Source of the DNA: Flavisolibacter ginsenosidimutans
GTDB lineage: Bacteria > Bacteroidota > Bacteroidia > Chitinophagales > Chitinophagaceae
Assembly: GCF_007970805.1 (NCBI RefSeq)
Contig: NZ_CP042433.1
Span: 4,960,001-5,024,000, forward strand
DNA: 64,000 bases
Direction: 5' to 3'
Part shown: in pieces, positions 1 to 8,712 of the stretch
Numbering within the stretch: the first letter of the stretch is position 1
How the letters are laid out: each line of letters begins with the position of its first letter
Notes under the pieces: model-generated
Database searches by the model: none
Seen by the model: the letters and a program-made list of their open reading frames with translations, nothing else
What the model was told of the DNA's origin: nothing
Position numbers and translations under genes: made by a program

Positions 1-1513
1 TTCTCTGAACGCAAGAAAGTCATGGGCCTTTGTTTACCAAAAGGGCGTAAGTGGCTATCAGCCCAAATACATTGTCAGCAAGGGCTTATACGATTTGATT
101 ACGCTTTCAGCAGAGACCACAACATTTGGCAGTAGCGGTACTGTGTCCTCACCGGTATTTGGGCCGGCAAAAGCCTGGAAAGAACTTCGCTGGGACGGAA
201 CTTCTCCGGACAACGGGCCGGGAGATGCGCCAGTGTTATCGGTTATTGGCATTAAAAACAGTGGTGTTATGGATACACTTGTGTCCAACATTGGTTTGAA
301 CCGCAAAACCGTAGATCTTTCTTTTGTAAACGCAAGCCAATACCCTAACCTGAAACTGTTCATGCAAAACACGGACAGCGCTTTTCACACACCGTTCCAA
401 CTCGATTACTGGCGCATAACCGGATCGCCGGCACCGGAAGGCGCAATCGCTCCAGGCATCTTTATGCAAAAGAAAGATACGCTGGACGTTGCCGAGCCGC
501 TTGACTTTAGAATCGCTTTCAAAAACCTTACGGCCACGCCTTTCGATAGCCTGAAGGTGAAATTGATTGTAACTGACAAAAACAATGTGCAGCACCTGAT
601 TCCGGTAAACAAGCAACGGCCGCTAGCGGGCAACGATACCTTGCATGTGTATGCGCCCGTTGACACGAAATCGTTGGTTGGGAACAATACCCTGCTCATT
701 GATGTGAACCCGGACAACGATCAAGTCGAACAATACCATTTCAATAATTTTGCCTTCGTACAGTTTTATGTGCGACCTGATACCTTGAAACCGTTGATGG
801 ATGTAACCTTCGACAACGTGCATATTTTGAACCACGACATCGTGGCGGCCAAGCCGGACATCATGGTGAAAATAAAAGACGAATCGAAGTGGTATATGTT
901 AACCGACACCGCATCGGTCAAAGTGAAAGTGCGTTTCCCCGATGGCAGTACGCGGAGCTACTTTTTCAACAACGATACCTTGCACTTTACGCCGGCGCAA
1001 CCGGCACCTTCTTCAAACAATACGGCCACGATAAACCTGCGTCCTTATTTCACACAGGACGGGGATTATGAGTTGATTGTTTCGGGTAAGGACATGAGCC
1101 AGAACAACGCTGGTGATGTGGAATACCGCGTTTCCTTTAAGGTGTACAACAAGCCAATGATTTCGAACATGCTCAATTATCCAAACCCGTTCACCACATC
1201 AACCGCGTTTGTGTTCACGGTAACCGGTGTGGAGGTGCCGCAAAACCTAAAGATCGAGATCATGACGGTGACCGGAAAGATTGTTCGCGAGATAACAAAA
1301 GCCGAACTGGGCTCTTTGCACATTGGCCGAAACATTACGGAGTTTAAATGGGACGGCACGGATCAATTTGGGCAGAAACTGGCAAACGGTGTTTACTTGT
1401 ACCGCGTGGTAACAAATGAAAACGGGAAAGCCCTGGAAAAGTATCGCGACGCGAACGACGACACTGATAAATACTTTACCAAAGGGTACGGTAAGATGTA
1501 CCTTATGCGGTAA
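1..1513 (+). CDS. C-terminal part of a C25-type (gingipain-like) T9SS sortase, PorU2-like; 5' end outside window
   Basis: The frame is open from the first bases of the window, so the start lies upstream and only about 503 C-terminal residues are visible. They contain Ig-like beta-sandwich segments and a typical C-terminal domain: a YPNPF motif, then a FKWDGTDQFGQKLANGVYLYRV segment (split here as FKWDGTD, GQKLANG and VYLYRV), ending in YGKMYLMR. In known families this arrangement belongs to large Bacteroidota C25 peptidases that act as sortases of the type IX secretion system (T9SS) at the cell surface, cutting C-terminal signals of cargo. The catalytic Cys/His domain is not in the window, so a T9SS cargo protein is the alternative. 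The PorW/SprE gene at 35-38 kb supports a working T9SS in this organism. Confidence 0.68.
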   Translation, partial: SLNARKSWAFVYQKGVSGYQPKYIVSKGLYDLITLSAETTTFGSSGTVSSPVFGPAKAWKELRWDGTSPDNGPGDAPVLSVIGIKNSGVMDTLVSNIGLNRKTVDLSFVNASQYPNLKLFMQNTDSAFHTPFQLDYWRITGSPAPEGAIAPGIFMQKKDTLDVAEPLDFRIAFKNLTATPFDSLKVKLIVTDKNNVQHLIPVNKQRPLAGNDTLHVYAPVDTKSLVGNNTLLIDVNPDNDQVEQYHFNNFAFVQFYVRPDTLKPLMDVTFDNVHILNHDIVAAKPDIMVKIKDESKWYMLTDTASVKVKVRFPDGSTRSYFFNNDTLHFTPAQPAPSSNNTATINLRPYFTQDGDYELIVSGKDMSQNNAGDVEYRVSFKVYNKPMISNMLNYPNPFTTSTAFVFTVTGVEVPQNLKIEIMTVTGKIVREITKAELGSLHIGRNITEFKWDGTDQFGQKLANGVYLYRVVTNENGKALEKYRDANDDTDKYFTKGYGKMYLMR

Positions 1514-1527
1514 ACAAAATCCTGCAA

Positions 1528-1557
1528 AAATTCCCTGCGCAAGCAGGGAATTTTTTT
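1528..1557 (+). terminator. Intrinsic terminator after the C25 sortase-like gene
   Basis: Stem AAATTCCCTGC with loop GCAA and its exact complement, merging into seven T residues, 15 bp after the stop codon. Confidence 0.88.
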
Positions 1558-1678
1558 ATCGGTTAACAGAAACATCATTTACTGTGTGTAAGGATGCTGT
1601 ACAAAAAATTATTGCACAGCGATAATTTGCCTGGATGTATTGGAATGTTTAGAACAGTTGTATAATCTTTGGCAAAGA

Positions 1679-3133
1679 ATGCAGATAATGAAGTTGAAAA
1701 GCAAATCCTTTTGGTGGTTCTTTCCCGTTTTGCCAATCGTGATTTGGTTTTACAATCCCTTTGCCTTGTACTTTTTAAACGATGATGCGATTCACATACC
1801 CGAGTGTGCAAACTTTGGTATTCGAAAAGGCGTGTCGTTTCGGCCGCTGTCCGAATTATCTGTTTTCTTTGATGCGAAGCTTTACGGCGTAAATGCCTGG
1901 GGCTATCATTTGACGAACTTGTTGCTGCACATTGGATGCACCGTTCTTTTGTATTTCGTTGCAAAGACTTGCCTTACTGCCTTTCGAATTTCGAATGAAA
2001 AAACAATTGCTGCATTCGCGTCGTTTTTATTTTTTATTTATGCCTTTCACAGCGAGGCCGTTTTGTGGATCATTGGCCGAGGCGGAAGCCTGGCCACAAT
2101 TTTTGCCGGACTGTCCCTGCTTTGTTTCTTCAAACGAAAGGAAAAACCGTGGGCCTATCCGTTTTCCCTGTTCTTCTTCGCCTGCGGACTGCTTAGCTAT
2201 GAAGCCATTTGGTTTTTCCCGTTGCTTGTAAGTTTGCTTCTGTTTCTTACAGCAACAAAGCAAAGTTGGCAAAAAGAAATTTGGTACGCAGCCGGATTCT
2301 GGCTGCTGTTTGCTCTTTTCTTTTTTGTGCGAACAAAAATGGAAGGCTCACTGATTGGAACGCCTTACGGCATACAATCTGTTTCAACGCCGGATCTAAA
2401 ACGACTGGCCTATAACTACACAGCCCTTTTCTTCCGAAGCTTTGTTCCCCCTGCTGGAACAACAGTGTTTGTGATTGCTTCATTTGCCGTGCTTGTGATT
2501 TTGATTTTTCTCTTTATTCATTTTCTGCGAAAGAGGATGTGGTCGCGGTTCAGGATTTTTACCGCCGCTTGTTTTCTTTTGAGCTTGCTGCCCTATCTCT
2601 TATTTGGCATTGATACGCACGACAGCGAAGGCGAACGGTTTTTGTATCTGCCTTCATTTTTCCTTTGCCTTGTTTTGGCCGATTGGATTCTCTCCATTCC
2701 GCAACACAAGGTTCAACTTGCAGTTCTCGCTTTGTTTGTTTGCTTTCAGTTTTTTTTTCTATACCGCTCATCCGACGCGTACAAACAAAGCAGCCGCATT
2801 GCCAAAAAAACCATGCAGGAATTGCAGCGTTCAAACGAAACATTTGATACAATCTATTTCGTAGACGTGCCGACGCAGTTTAGAGGCGGCTTCGTCTTCC
2901 GCGTTGGCTTCGACTATATTTTAAACTGGCTGGCGCCAAACATAAAGTACAGACAAACGGTTGAAGTCAGCCGTCGAGAAGTTGATTCCAGAAAAGAAAG
3001 TTTTATGACAACTACGACAAACTGGTTCAAAGCAAAAAACGAATTACCGAAGGAAAGTAGGTTGGATTCGCTGCGGCCGCACGACGCCATCTTCGCCTGG
3101 ACCGATAGTACGTTTTTATTTATCCGACAGTGA
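1679..3133 (+). CDS. Polytopic membrane protein, GT-C glycosyltransferase-like
   Basis: About 484 residues with some ten hydrophobic segments. Near the N terminus an acidic NDDA motif follows the first membrane segment, then a segment around FRPLSELSVFF and a YHLTNLLLH motif, and later HSEAVLWIIGRGG. This resembles the luminal/periplasmic loop of GT-C fold transferases of the TMTC/dolichyl-phosphate-mannose type, which use polyprenyl-phosphate sugars; the C-terminal TPR part of TMTC proteins is missing. I chose the ATG at 1679; a second ATG at 1688 is equally possible. A TTG-started reading 39 bp further upstream is less likely. The substrate cannot be told. A similar but unrelated membrane gene lies convergently downstream. 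Confidence 0.68.
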   Translation: MQIMKLKSKSFWWFFPVLPIVIWFYNPFALYFLNDDAIHIPECANFGIRKGVSFRPLSELSVFFDAKLYGVNAWGYHLTNLLLHIGCTVLLYFVAKTCLTAFRISNEKTIAAFASFLFFIYAFHSEAVLWIIGRGGSLATIFAGLSLLCFFKRKEKPWAYPFSLFFFACGLLSYEAIWFFPLLVSLLLFLTATKQSWQKEIWYAAGFWLLFALFFFVRTKMEGSLIGTPYGIQSVSTPDLKRLAYNYTALFFRSFVPPAGTTVFVIASFAVLVILIFLFIHFLRKRMWSRFRIFTAACFLLSLLPYLLFGIDTHDSEGERFLYLPSFFLCLVLADWILSIPQHKVQLAVLALFVCFQFFFLYRSSDAYKQSSRIAKKTMQELQRSNETFDTIYFVDVPTQFRGGFVFRVGFDYILNWLAPNIKYRQTVEVSRREVDSRKESFMTTTTNWFKAKNELPKESRLDSLRPHDAIFAWTDSTFLFIRQ

Positions 3134-3247
3134 TAACTTGCGGGTAATGTACTTGCCATCATGTCAAGCTTCAGGTTAATTTTAAAAGAGATACGCTTCT
3201 TCCGTATTGAAGTAAATAGGAAACAGCGGCCGAGTGCGCTTTGATGG

Positions 3248-4390
3248 CTAAACTTTATTCTTTGTTTGAAGTGGTGCAAAAGCTAAGGCCGCAAGCAGCA
3301 TTAGAAAAGGGAAAACCGTATATAGAAACCGGCTGTGCCATTCGTCGCAGGCCAAACCTGCACTTAACGCGGTGAAGAAAATCAAGAGAAGCATGAACAA
3401 TATTTCAGCACCATGGATTCGAAAATTCTTTTTTATGCCCCAAACAGCAAGAACATAGAGGCTGCAAAAATACCCGGCCACAAAAAGGTTGTGCGGCAAC
3501 GAATAGTAACGCCGGACCGCACTGAAAAAAGCCAACAGCCGTTGAAAGAAAAGGGAAAAGAAATAGCCCGGATAATGAATCATCAAATAAGCCAATCCCT
3601 GCAAGGAGTTTTCCTTAACCGGAAATTGTATTGATTTTGCCGGCATGGAAGGAATCCCACAAATCACGTATCCATCTGTAAACCGAAGAATATAATCGTA
3701 CTCTTCGCCTGAATTTCTAGAGTAGTTTATGAGGAAAAAGAATGCGACGCAAACGATCACACCTGCGGTTAAAAGAAGCATGGTAGCTTGCTCACGATAA
3801 AATTTAAAAATGATGAACACAAATGTTGATGGCAAGAAGAACAATCCCACCGGTCGCGTAAAACAAAGGAGAATCAACCATAGCACAACTTCGACGAATT
3901 GCCTCAATCGAAACGTTGAAAATTTAAGTAACCGGTAAAAGAACAAAATCGAAAAACTAAAATATAGTGATTCTGTAAAGAGGTAAATGTTGTAAAGTTG
4001 ATAAAAAAACATTGCAATAAAACCCAGCGTAAAATAGAAGGGTGCTTTGTTTTGCTTAGTCAGTTTTTCAACAATCCGATAAAAGCAGTAACACGCAAGG
4101 GCGTTAAATCCCAACTGAACAGTGACTACCACTCCATAACCAAGATGTAAACATTTAGCAGCCGCAATCAGCAGTATTTCAGTTGAATAAAAAATAAAAT
4201 TATCGGTTGGGTAAGCACCTTGCTTCACCAAATCATTGGCTCTGTCAATGTACTTGCCTGCTTCTAAACCGGTAACAATTCCAAAATGAAAAAACAAAAA
4301 AAGGTGTAAAACAATCCAGGCAACGATCAAAACAACGGTCTGCCGATTCTTATGTACCAGCCATTCTGTTATCAATGTTTTTTGTCGCAT
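3248..4390 (-). CDS. Polytopic membrane protein, probably GT-C type (mannosyltransferase-like)
   Basis: 380 residues with about nine to ten membrane segments. The first periplasmic loop holds EAGKYIDRANDL, where the acidic residue plus the run of about 20 residues before the next membrane segment is typical of GT-C transferases acting on lipid-linked sugars; FTRPVG in the middle is also commonly seen in that group. The gene is visibly richer in A+T than the ribosomal genes nearby, which fits horizontal exchange of surface-polysaccharide genes, but I did not compute it. It converges with the membrane gene ending at 3133. The role in glycan assembly is inferred. Confidence 0.65.
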   Translation of the reverse strand: MRQKTLITEWLVHKNRQTVVLIVAWIVLHLFLFFHFGIVTGLEAGKYIDRANDLVKQGAYPTDNFIFYSTEILLIAAAKCLHLGYGVVVTVQLGFNALACYCFYRIVEKLTKQNKAPFYFTLGFIAMFFYQLYNIYLFTESLYFSFSILFFYRLLKFSTFRLRQFVEVVLWLILLCFTRPVGLFFLPSTFVFIIFKFYREQATMLLLTAGVIVCVAFFFLINYSRNSGEEYDYILRFTDGYVICGIPSMPAKSIQFPVKENSLQGLAYLMIHYPGYFFSLFFQRLLAFFSAVRRYYSLPHNLFVAGYFCSLYVLAVWGIKKNFRIHGAEILFMLLLIFFTALSAGLACDEWHSRFLYTVFPFLMLLAALAFAPLQTKNKV

Positions 4391-4482
4391 GAATAAAGCT
4401 TAGGAAGAATCTTTACAAGTATTAGCTTAAGAGAAAATAAGTGCAACCGTTTTACGGATAGCACACGATGATGAAGTATTTT

Positions 4483-5070
4483 TTATTTGCCACTTGTAAT
4501 CTTGGCAATGTACTTCCCGATTATATCAAACTCCAGGTTCACTTCGTCGTCTTCTTTCAAAAATTGCAGGTTGGTATGTCCAAACGTGTAGGGAATGATG
4601 GCCACCTTGAACGTGTTTTTCTTTACGTCAAAAATGGTCAGGCTGATGCCGTTTAAACTGATAGAGCCTTTTTCAATAACGAGTGAAGCAAATTTTTTGG
4701 GGAAGTGAAAGGTAAATTCGTGGCTGCCGTTCTCGTCTTTTATTTTTTTGCAGATACCGGTCGCGTCCACATGGCCCTGCACAAAATGCCCGTCGAGGCG
4801 TTTGGCGGGAAGCAGGCTTTGTTCCAAATTGACTTCTTTTCCCGGTTTCCATTGATGGAGTGCTGTTTTGCGAAGCGTTTCGGCCACAGCCGTTACGCGG
4901 TGATGATTTTCACGCACTTCTTCTACGGTCAGGCATACTCCGTCGTGAGCAATGCTTTGATCAATTTTAAATGAAGAGGACAGGGGTGATTCAATCCAAA
5001 AGGTTTTGTTCGAGCCGCTTTCCGATACTTCTGTTACGTGGCCAAGGCTTTCAATAATTCCGGTGAACAT
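4483..5070 (-). CDS. ribE: Riboflavin synthase, alpha subunit
   Basis: 195 residues, the usual length. Converts two 6,7-dimethyl-8-ribityllumazine molecules to riboflavin plus a pyrimidine, the last step of riboflavin synthesis in the cytosol. Two lumazine-binding repeats are seen: one beginning at the invariant MFTGIIE N terminus with VCLTVEEV, and the second from about residue 97 with HFVQGHVDATG and SLNGISLTIFDV. It stands alone with no other rib genes nearby. It is transcribed away from rpsU, so the 99-bp gap holds divergent promoters. No FMN riboswitch was seen in that gap. Confidence 0.95.
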   Translation of the reverse strand: MFTGIIESLGHVTEVSESGSNKTFWIESPLSSSFKIDQSIAHDGVCLTVEEVRENHHRVTAVAETLRKTALHQWKPGKEVNLEQSLLPAKRLDGHFVQGHVDATGICKKIKDENGSHEFTFHFPKKFASLVIEKGSISLNGISLTIFDVKKNTFKVAIIPYTFGHTNLQFLKEDDEVNLEFDIIGKYIAKITSGK

Positions 5071-5105
5071 TTGGTAAAATTCGGGGTTTTTGCATTTTGT
5101 TTTGG

Positions 5106-5133
5106 TTTGCGTTGAAAACGAAGCCTATATTTG
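5106..5133 (+). promoter_or_regulatory. Promoter of rpsU
   Basis: TATATTTG at 5126-5133 matches the Bacteroidota -7 element TAnnTTTG. A TTG at 5106-5108 lies 17 bp upstream, slightly closer than the common 19 bp. Confidence 0.55.
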
Positions 5134-5153
5134 CGTTCCAAAAAAAATTTTTT

Positions 5154-5162
5154 AAAGGAGGT
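5154..5162 (+). promoter_or_regulatory. Extended Shine-Dalgarno sequence of rpsU
   Basis: AAAGGAGGT lies 7 bp before the ATG at 5170, a full complement to the 16S rRNA 3' tail. Almost no other start in the window has one (the gene at 62383 is the exception). In Bacteroidota the anti-Shine-Dalgarno is held inside the ribosome by bS21, bS18 and bS6, so a strong site on the bS21 mRNA is expected to favour translation by ribosomes that lack bS21, giving autogenous control. The sequence is direct; the control is from published work on the phylum. Confidence 0.85.
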
Positions 5163-5169
5163 ATAACGC

Positions 5170-5367
5170 ATGTTAATTATTGATAGCAAAGACTGCGAAA
5201 ACATAGACAAGGCGCTCAAGAAGTATAAAAAGAAATTTGAGAAGGCCAAAATCTTGTTGCAGTTGCGCGAACGGCAATCCTTCACCAAGCCATCGGTTAA
5301 GCGCCGTGGCGAAGTGCTGAAGGCCGTTTACAAGCAACAGATTGCCAGCGGAAAGATTGAAGCGTAA
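5170..5367 (+). CDS. rpsU: 30S ribosomal protein bS21
   Basis: 65 residues, very basic. Begins MLIIDSKDCENIDKALKKYK and keeps the central ERQSFTKPSVKRR block seen in Bacteroidota bS21. It binds the 30S platform next to the 16S rRNA 3' end and, in this phylum, helps to shield the anti-Shine-Dalgarno. The start is fixed by the strong Shine-Dalgarno. It is followed by a terminator and then xerC, the usual order in the phylum. Confidence 0.97.
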   Translation: MLIIDSKDCENIDKALKKYKKKFEKAKILLQLRERQSFTKPSVKRRGEVLKAVYKQQIASGKIEA

Positions 5368-5391
5368 GCGCTGCCTCTTTCAACATATTGT

Positions 5392-5433
5392 ATAGCTGCA
5401 AAGTTTCCCCTACTTTGCAGCTATTGTTTTTTT
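5392..5433 (+). terminator. Terminator of rpsU abutting the xerC start codon
   Basis: Perfect 13-bp stem ATAGCTGCAAAGT with loop TTCCCCT, then TTG and seven T residues that end exactly at the ATG of xerC (5434). The right arm also contains TACTTTG with a TTG 20 bp upstream, which could be a promoter giving xerC a leader of only about 10 nt. Terminator is clear; the overlapping promoter is inference. Confidence 0.75.
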
Positions 5434-6333
5434 ATGGAAAGCCATCACCTCATCCTGCAACCTTTCTTCGATTACCTCAAGTTTGAAAAGCGCTACTCGC
5501 AGCACACCTTGGTTTCTTACCAAACCGATCTTCTCGGTTTTTTTGATTACATGGTTGTGCAATTTGGCGAAACGCCGGTTGAGCAGATTTCGCATACTTA
5601 CGTTCGCAGTTGGCTGGCTTCTTTAAAAGATGAGGGCCTGTCGGCCAAAAGCATTAACCGGAAAATTTCTTCGCTTAAATCTTTTTTTAAATACGGGGTC
5701 AAAACAGGAGTTGTTAAACAAACGCCGATGGCAAAAGTGACGGCGCCCAAAGTGGAAAAGCGTCTTCCCAATTTTGTTGCGGAAAAGGACATTGCTACGT
5801 TATTTGGGCACGTTGAATTTCCGGACACCTGGAAAGGCGAAACAGAACGATTGTTGCTCTTGCTCTTTTATCAAACAGGGATGCGTTTAAGCGAAGCCCT
5901 TCAGTTGAAGGAGGCGGCCGTGAATTTTTCAAACCACACACTGAAAGTGCTGGGGAAGGGCAACAAAGAAAGAGTGATTCCGGTGCAGCAGCAGTTGTTG
6001 ACGGAAATTGAGAGCTACATAAAAAAGAAACGGGAAAAATTAGGGGAGAATCGTGCAGAAAATCTTCTTCTTACCGAAAAGGGAAAACCCTTGCAACCGC
6101 GATCGGTTTACACATCGGTGAAAGATTATTTAAGTCTTGTAACCACCGTTCAAAAGCGCAGTCCGCACGTGCTGCGACATACGTTTGCAACGCACCTGAT
6201 GAACCACGGCGCTGATTTAAACGCCGTGAAAGAGTTGCTCGGCCACAGCAGTTTAGCTGCTACGCAGGTTTATACGCACAACACCATTGAAAAGTTGAAA
6301 TCAATACACAAGAACGCTCATCCCAAAGCATAA
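5434..6333 (+). CDS. xerC: Tyrosine recombinase XerC/XerD family
   Basis: 299 residues, the usual Xer length. N-terminal SAM-like core-binding domain (about 1-90) and C-terminal catalytic domain. Catalytic residues are visible: Arg in GMRLSEAL, the Lys of KGNKERVIPV, the HxxR pair in HVLRHTFATHL, the His in LLGHSS, and the Tyr nucleophile in QVYTH near the C terminus. Resolves chromosome dimers at dif with its partner Xer protein and FtsK. Its place between rpsU and hpf is the conserved Bacteroidota position, so this is the housekeeping enzyme rather than an element integrase. XerC versus XerD cannot be settled from this alone. Confidence 0.88.
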   Translation: MESHHLILQPFFDYLKFEKRYSQHTLVSYQTDLLGFFDYMVVQFGETPVEQISHTYVRSWLASLKDEGLSAKSINRKISSLKSFFKYGVKTGVVKQTPMAKVTAPKVEKRLPNFVAEKDIATLFGHVEFPDTWKGETERLLLLLFYQTGMRLSEALQLKEAAVNFSNHTLKVLGKGNKERVIPVQQQLLTEIESYIKKKREKLGENRAENLLLTEKGKPLQPRSVYTSVKDYLSLVTTVQKRSPHVLRHTFATHLMNHGADLNAVKELLGHSSLAATQVYTHNTIEKLKSIHKNAHPKA

Positions 6334-6376
6334 GCAAGACGAAAGATTGCTTCCCGAGCGCAACAAATTTTCTTTC

Positions 6377-7435
6377 ATGCTTTCATTTTCCGGCAGAGCA
6401 AATTTTCTGAAGCAATTCAAAGCAATTAACATAAATGATACGGGCATAAAAGGTTATCCCTTAGTTTATGCAGAACATTTGTTAGACCACCTTGATTATT
6501 ACGCAAGCATTTACGAGCAAATGTTTGCATTGGCAGTAAAGGCTGCGCAAAAGCCGCCTGCTTCATTAACTGTTCTTGATTTTGGCTGCGGCAACGGTTT
6601 TTTGGGAATGTTTGCAAAGATCTATGGCTTTAAAAAAGTTTGGCTGTGCGATCGCTCTGCAGAATTCTTAGTGGCTTCGGAAAAAACGGCCGCCGCAGCG
6701 GGTATCGATATTAATGGTTTCATTGAAGGCGATGCAGAAGCGGTGAACAGGTACTTTGCTCAGACGGGCGAACGGCCAGACATCATTTTGGCAAGCGATG
6801 TGATTGAACACATTTATGATCTCGATGAGTTCTTCAGGCATCTCCACTCCTTGAACCCTTCTTTGATTAGCGTGTTCACAACAGCTTCAAATCCCTTTAA
6901 TGTAATTAAAACAAGATCGTTGCACAAAATGCAATACCGGGATGAATGGATTGGCTACGCCGATTTAACAAAAGAAGAATGTGAGCAGAAAGGATGTTCG
7001 CCACTTTCGTTTCTGGAGCAACGAAAACAAATCATCAGGCAAAACTTTCCGCAGTTAACTGAACAGGCGGTTTCAGCGTTGGCACAAGAAACAAGGGGCA
7101 AGGAGCTAAAGGAAATTATAAGCAGTGTGCAGGATTACGTTGATAGTGGAACGATGCCCGTTCCACCTGTAGATCCGTATTGGGTTTGTGACCCATACAC
7201 GGGTAGCTGGACGGAAAGAATACTCCCGTTGCAAGTGTACCGCAAAACCTTCCGGCAACACGGCTACTCGCTTTCTTGCTTTAATGGATTTTACAATCCT
7301 TTTTCAAGTAAGTTGATTAAGAAGGTGGCAATTGCTTATGTCAATGGGCTGATTAAACGAACCAATAAAATCGGCAGGTACATTGCGCCTTATATTGTGT
7401 TGGTGGGCGTTCCCGCAAAGTCAATCAAATCTTGA
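6377..7435 (+). CDS. Class I SAM-dependent methyltransferase
   Basis: 352 residues from the ATG at 6377; a TTG 30 bp upstream is the only other option. The SAM-binding Rossmann core is clear: motif I VLDFGCGNGFLGMFA, an acidic motif II in VWLCDRSAE, motif IV DIILASDVIEHIYD. The second half (after about residue 190) is a long extension of unknown fold. Substrate unknown. With the acyltransferase downstream it interrupts the xerC-hpf order. Enzymes of this sort often decorate cell-surface sugars or lipids, which is inference here. Confidence 0.8.
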   Translation: MLSFSGRANFLKQFKAININDTGIKGYPLVYAEHLLDHLDYYASIYEQMFALAVKAAQKPPASLTVLDFGCGNGFLGMFAKIYGFKKVWLCDRSAEFLVASEKTAAAAGIDINGFIEGDAEAVNRYFAQTGERPDIILASDVIEHIYDLDEFFRHLHSLNPSLISVFTTASNPFNVIKTRSLHKMQYRDEWIGYADLTKEECEQKGCSPLSFLEQRKQIIRQNFPQLTEQAVSALAQETRGKELKEIISSVQDYVDSGTMPVPPVDPYWVCDPYTGSWTERILPLQVYRKTFRQHGYSLSCFNGFYNPFSSKLIKKVAIAYVNGLIKRTNKIGRYIAPYIVLVGVPAKSIKS

Positions 7436-7507
7436 GGACAAATTTATTTTTACAACAACGGTGCTTAGTTTATCCCTTAAAAAATCCCCTTCTAACTTTT
7501 CGCTTTC

Positions 7508-8650
7508 ATGATTGTTGATTTTAATCGCAGGAATTTTGGACTGGATTTGATGCGGGCAACGGCGATTAGCTTCGTTCTCGTTGTTCATTTGTTGCTGAAT
7601 TTCATTCCACGTGATTTCTGGATTCTTTGGTATGTGGCTTATTTGGGCGTTGACGTTTTTTTCGTTCTCAGCGGCTTTCTGATTGGTACACTTCTTTTGC
7701 AGGCAATTGATAAGACCAACGGGCAATTTGGCTTTTCGGCCTTCAGACGTTTTCTTTTACGAAGATGGATGCGTACGGTGCCGCTCTATTATGTGCTGTT
7801 GGCTGTAAACTTTACTGCCGGTTACTTTTTTTTAAACTCGGTAGCCACTTTTGATTTTTCTTTTGTTGTTTGGTCGCAAAATTTGCTGACTACGCCCCCG
7901 CATTTTTTTGGTGAGTCGTGGAGCCTATGTGTGGAGGAGTGGTTTTATATTTTGTACCCCTTCGGTTTGTTCCTTGTTTTAAAAATTTTTCAAAGAAAAG
8001 GAAGAATGGTCCCCTTACTATATACGGTATTGTTTATAGCAGCGGGCATCATAACAAGAAGCTTACTTGTCCGGGAAAAATTTTCAGAACTCAACATTGT
8101 TTTTCTGCGGATGGATGCGATTGCCTACGGCGTTCTTTTTGCTGTTTTGGACCGCTATTTTTTAAGCATTCTGTTCAAAAGAAGGTCGTCAGCTTTTGGG
8201 CTTGCGGGATTAGTTCTTTTCATGGCGGGGGTCATTTTTTTTCTAAAAGCTACAACTAAGGCCTATCTGCTCTATTATCCGCTCTCAGGGCTTGGTTTGG
8301 GTTGTCAGTTGATTTACCTAAAGCAGTGTTTTGTTGAGCCCGCAACTGCGGCGGTGACAAGGTCGGTTCGGTTTCTTAGCAAAATTTCCTATTCTGTTTA
8401 TTTAAACAACCTCGTCGTGATTTTCCTCATAAAAAAATATTGTTCTTTTCCGGTGATTTGGCAAATCATTACTGCCGCGGCTACAATCGTGGTTGTGTCT
8501 ACGTTCACCTTCCGGTTCATTGAAAAATATTTCATTGCGCTACGGGAGAGGCTGGTGTCTTCGGCAAGGCCGGTAAATGACCAAGAAGGAACGCCGCATT
8601 CCGAAAATTTTTCTGTCTCCGGGCTTGGTAGAAGTGGTACCAAACGGTAA
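7508..8650 (+). CDS. Acyltransferase 3 family membrane protein (OafA/YrhL-like)
   Basis: 380 residues with about ten membrane segments. Family marks: RNFGLDLMRATAI at the N terminus, the GVDVFFVLSGFLIG segment, an Arg-rich RRFLLRRWMRTVPLYY, and SWSLCVEEWFYILYP. Family members move acyl groups (often acetyl) from the cytosol onto exported sugars, lipids or peptidoglycan. The last 20 residues after the final membrane helix are polar and not conserved. Placed 72 bp after the methyltransferase, same strand; the pair may act on one surface glycan. Confidence 0.85.
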   Translation: MIVDFNRRNFGLDLMRATAISFVLVVHLLLNFIPRDFWILWYVAYLGVDVFFVLSGFLIGTLLLQAIDKTNGQFGFSAFRRFLLRRWMRTVPLYYVLLAVNFTAGYFFLNSVATFDFSFVVWSQNLLTTPPHFFGESWSLCVEEWFYILYPFGLFLVLKIFQRKGRMVPLLYTVLFIAAGIITRSLLVREKFSELNIVFLRMDAIAYGVLFAVLDRYFLSILFKRRSSAFGLAGLVLFMAGVIFFLKATTKAYLLYYPLSGLGLGCQLIYLKQCFVEPATAAVTRSVRFLSKISYSVYLNNLVVIFLIKKYCSFPVIWQIITAAATIVVVSTFTFRFIEKYFIALRERLVSSARPVNDQEGTPHSENFSVSGLGRSGTKR

Positions 8651-8712
8651 CTTCATGCTGCCGCCCGGCCACAGTTCTTTGAGCTATTTTTTCACTTGAT
8701 AAAACCAATTCT

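Noticed and set aside
5434..6333. xerC as integrase of a mobile element
   Set aside because: It sits in the conserved rpsU-xerC-hpf position and has housekeeping Xer length and motifs.
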